A stretch of DNA of 49,186 bases from Methylococcales bacterium (lineage in GTDB: Bacteria; Pseudomonadota; Gammaproteobacteria; Methylococcales; Methylomonadaceae), in contig JAUYBJ010000278.1 in the NCBI GenBank assembly GCA_030693155.1, positions 1 to 49,186 on the forward strand, given 5' to 3'. Numbering within the stretch: position 1 is the first letter of the stretch; each line of letters starts with the position of its first letter. The notes under the pieces are model-generated. The model made no database searches, was not told the origin of the DNA, and was given only the letters and a program-made list of their open reading frames with translations. This document shows, in pieces, positions 46,133-49,186 of the stretch. The position numbers and the translations under genes are program-made.

Positions 46133-46606
46133 TTAACCTAGTTGATTAGAGACTTTATTGATAATGTCTCGATGCTTGGCTTTATCAATTTCTGCACCCA
46201 GAATTTGTTCTGCGGCACTGAACGCTAAAGCGGCGACTTCTTGGCGCAGGCTTTCTCTGGCTTGGTGTATTTCTTGTTCAATTTGCGCTTTTGCTGCCAG
46301 AATCATCCGCTCACCTTCTTTTTTACCAAGGTCTTTGGATTCTTCAATCAGTTCATTTGCACGTTTTTGAGCTTGATTAACAATCTCGGAAGATTGTTCT
46401 TTGGCTTCTTTGATAACATTCTTGGCTTTTTTCTCAGCCAAGTGCATATTTTCCTGACCTTTTTCAGCCGCTGCCAAACCATCGGCGATTTTTTTTCTAC
46501 GTTCTTCTAACGAGTCAAATAAAGGCGGCCAAATGTACTTCATGGTGAACCACACCAGAAGTGCAAAGGTAATCATTTGTCCAATCAGAGTAGCATTGAT
46601 ACTCAC
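46133..46606 (-). CDS. atpF: ATP synthase Fo b subunit
   Basis: This 157-residue protein has one N-terminal membrane helix (about 7-26) and a long charged helix (about 30-145) that dimerises as the peripheral stalk. The segment SLEERRKKIADGLAAAEKG just after the membrane is typical. It lies 36 bases after atpE. Confidence 0.97.
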   Translation of the reverse strand: MSINATLIGQMITFALLVWFTMKYIWPPLFDSLEERRKKIADGLAAAEKGQENMHLAEKKAKNVIKEAKEQSSEIVNQAQKRANELIEESKDLGKKEGERMILAAKAQIEQEIHQARESLRQEVAALAFSAAEQILGAEIDKAKHRDIINKVSNQLG

Positions 46607-46642
46607 GATGCGATCCTCTTGTTACTATTGAAATTAGACGGA

Positions 46643-46945
<303 letters not shown>

Positions 46946-46976
46946 TTAATTTAAGTGATAAAAAGTGATAAAAATA

Positions 46977-47780
<804 letters not shown>

Positions 47781-48140
47781 TCAACGCATTAATAATGCGA
47801 ACCAAAAAACCGATAACGCTGCTATATAGCCGATTAACAGCGGTAATATTTGTATGTTTGAGACTTGAAAAATCATCATAAACAGCGCGGCTGTTAATAA
47901 TAACTTGCCCGATTCACCTGCATAAAAGGAATTGACGATTTTTCTCGGCTCTTGTCCTGCCGACCTATGTATGCGTAGTGCAAAATACAGGTTAGGAACA
48001 AAAGCAGCAACCCCGCCTAACACAGCGGATAAAGCATGTTGCTTATCTCCTTTAATGATAAAGCCAGCAGTAATGATAAGTATAATCAAAACTTGATAAC
48101 TCAGTATCTTAACGACAGTAGAGTCTTTTCTATCTGTCAT
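47781..48140 (-). CDS. atpI: ATP synthase assembly protein AtpI
   Basis: AtpI assists c-ring assembly. The ATG at 48140 gives 119 residues and has GGAGAG 4 bases upstream; a longer frame from a TTG at 48152 would read through that ribosome-binding site and is rejected. Four membrane helices are visible, with GGVAAFVPNLYFALRIHR in the middle and FYAGESGKLLLTAALF after it, as in the AtpI/UncI family. It is the first gene of the operon. Confidence 0.93.
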   Translation of the reverse strand: MTDRKDSTVVKILSYQVLIILIITAGFIIKGDKQHALSAVLGGVAAFVPNLYFALRIHRSAGQEPRKIVNSFYAGESGKLLLTAALFMMIFQVSNIQILPLLIGYIAALSVFWFALLMR

Positions 48141-48168
48141 ACAGCTCTCCAAACATAATAGCTTATGG

Positions 48169-48197
48169 ATTATAGCTATCGAGCTTCATTAAATCAA
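48169..48197 (-). promoter_or_regulatory. Probable main promoter of the atp operon
   Basis: On the minus strand TTGATT and a perfect TATAAT are 17 bases apart, about 30 bases before the atpI start. The expected start site leaves a short leader of roughly 20 bases that contains the GGAGAG site. Confidence 0.75.
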
Positions 48198-48218
48198 GAT
48201 TTTACCATTCGCAAAGCA

Positions 48219-48242
48219 ATGTGTTTTCATTAAAAACACATG
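48219..48242. repeat. Short hairpin between atpI and the HTH gene
   Basis: ATGTGTTTT and AAAACACAT-type arms pair around CATTA. It lies upstream of the atp promoter and before the divergent HTH gene. It could be a regulator site or chance. Confidence 0.4.
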
Positions 48243-48362
48243 AGAGTTCCAGCATGTAGCTTTGTCGAGCCTTGTTTTTATAGGGGGTATTTTATAATTA
48301 TTGATAATGAACTATCATTAAAGACACTGAAGATGCTTCATTGTTTTTTTGAGTATAATTTT

Positions 48363-48719
48363 ATGATCGTTTCAATACAAAGAGCTACAGAATTAACAGG
48401 ACTCTCTCGGTCAACAATCAATCGACATATTGCTTCTGGCAAACTGACTAAAACGGGTAAGGGCATAGATACTAACGATTTGATTAAATGCTATGAAGAA
48501 CTGAAACCTAAAACAGCGGGTACAGGCGATGCAGCCTCTCAGTCGCCCATTTCGGAGCATGAGCAGTGGCTAATGGATCAGGTTGAATATTTATTGCACG
48601 ATATAAAGGAGCTTAAACGTGAAGCGATTCATCGTGAAGAGCGGCTATTAAGTATCATTGAAAGCAAACTAGTAACACCTCAGTCCGCGCTGGGCTTGTT
48701 CAAAAAATTTTGGAAATAA
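48363..48719 (+). CDS. Small helix-turn-helix DNA-binding protein
   Basis: From the ATG at 48363 the product has 118 residues. The N-terminal 45 residues form a helix-turn-helix of the MerR/excisionase type (RATELTGLSRSTINRHIASG, about 7-26, then KLTKTGKGIDTNDLIKCYEE). A linker and a Glu/Lys-rich amphipathic helix (about 66-100) follow, suitable for dimerisation. It resembles small DNA-binding proteins found with plasmid replicons and mobile elements; the closeness to the IS end supports an accessory origin. The longer frame from 48240 is less likely because its extra N-terminus looks non-coding. No strong ribosome-binding site is seen. Confidence 0.65.
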   Translation: MIVSIQRATELTGLSRSTINRHIASGKLTKTGKGIDTNDLIKCYEELKPKTAGTGDAASQSPISEHEQWLMDQVEYLLHDIKELKREAIHREERLLSIIESKLVTPQSALGLFKKFWK

Positions 48720-49010
48720 GAGAAGACTGATGTGTTTTATTGGCTTTAACTATCTTATAGCTTAACGTTTTTGCTGGTCTAAAAGCGGAGTGTTTTTCGA
48801 GCACATCGATTTCACGCCACGCCTTGTAGTGTAGCTTGCTGATTATGGTATTTGTAATCTCCCCCTCCTTTTTTTGAAACAAAGTTGCTTGCGCTATTCT
48901 TAATGGTCGAGTAATTTTTTCTTAGCTAACTGTTCACTGATGAGGTGTTTTTGGCTATTCCAAGACATCTATTGCGATTTTGACATCGATTCTTCGTTGT
49001 CCGGATTGAA
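48720..49010. other. Non-coding stretch between HTH gene and right inverted repeat
   Basis: No credible gene, hairpin or repeat was found in this 291-base stretch. It may hold remnants of an element whose coding part is lost. Confidence 0.5.
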
Positions 49011-49146
49011 TAACTGATGTTACGCAGCCCTTAATTTTTGCAATTCTTCATAAGCCAACTGGTTTGCCTTGATGAAGAGCTTGGTACGCAATGCAAAATG
49101 ATTGGTTTTGTGTTTTATCTTCAAGCATTCCAGCTTGAATACCGCA
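49011..49146. repeat. Right copy of the 136-bp terminal inverted repeat
   Basis: Reverse complement of 1-136 with two mismatches, both inside the transposase-like frame and both changing an amino acid (Arg/Lys and Ala/Glu). The unmatched flank before 49011 differs from that after 136, so the repeat boundary on that side is real. Confidence 0.9.
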
Positions 49147-49186
49147 TAAATAGACATAAAAATATGGTTTTTTTGTGTCATGATTG
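49020..49186 (-). pseudogene. Transposase C-terminal fragment, right copy (partial)
   Basis: The frame enters from the right edge and ends at TAA (49022-49020). It encodes about 55 residues including MTQKNHIFMSIYAVFKLECL, then a basic helix. The sequence resembles the C-terminal tail of DDE transposases, and the frame is open to the edge, so an intact gene may continue outside. It is oriented towards the inside of the contig. Confidence 0.65.

Overview
The window looks like a chromosomal contig from a Gram-negative gammaproteobacterium. The evidence is an F-type ATP synthase operon in the order I-B-E-F-H-A-G-D-C followed by glmU and glmS, a TonB-ExbB-ExbD module, a quinone-linked PyrD, PmbA, HtpX and an outer-membrane beta-barrel protein. 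Base composition is moderate (mid-40s percent GC by eye, not computed). The many short palindromic repeats are reminiscent of large repeat-rich genomes in Methylococcales or Thiotrichales, but genus cannot be fixed from the sequence. No rRNA, tRNA, CRISPR array or prophage was seen.

Both ends carry the same 136-bp sequence in inverted orientation (1-136 and 49011-49146, two mismatches). It encodes the C-terminus of what is probably a transposase, so the contig probably stops in two copies of one insertion sequence.

Layout, left to right. (1) 257-3687: three overlapping genes: alpha/beta-hydrolase/methyltransferase fusion, PAP2/dual-specificity phosphatase fusion, small membrane protein. (2) 3715-5392: an expanded palindromic repeat, htpX and a small secreted protein. 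(3) 5410-8105: a membrane-anchored DUF2760 protein and an Hsp70-family ATPase. (4) 8175-10000: a DevC/LolD-type ABC exporter pair. (5) 10196-17343: pmbA, a single-chain restriction-modification enzyme carrying in-frame palindromic insertions, pyrD, thiO. (6) 17659-21451: outer-membrane protein, proline iminopeptidase, a solitary NodU/CmcH-type carbamoyltransferase. (7) 21614-24145: a PH-domain protein and a fused trypsin-like protease/DNA-RNA endonuclease, with a MITE-like element upstream. (8) 24558-33137: PAS-GGDEF-EAL protein, giant alpha-2-macroglobulin, small membrane protein. (9) 33288-37701: QmcA/NfeD pair, AEC transporter, exbD-exbB-tonB. (10) 37977-48140: glmS, glmU and the ATP synthase operon, all on the minus strand from a strong promoter at 48169-48197. 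(11) A small HTH protein at the right end.

Two features stand out. First, the restriction-modification gene contains two perfect 20-21-bp-stem palindromes inserted in the same reading phase, so that both encode similar peptides; a third, eroded palindrome lies near its 3' end, and relatives of these elements lie between genes elsewhere in the window. Second, the cytosolic-looking protease-nuclease fusion with an intact catalytic set, beside a PH-domain protein, is a plausible uncharacterised defence or conflict module.
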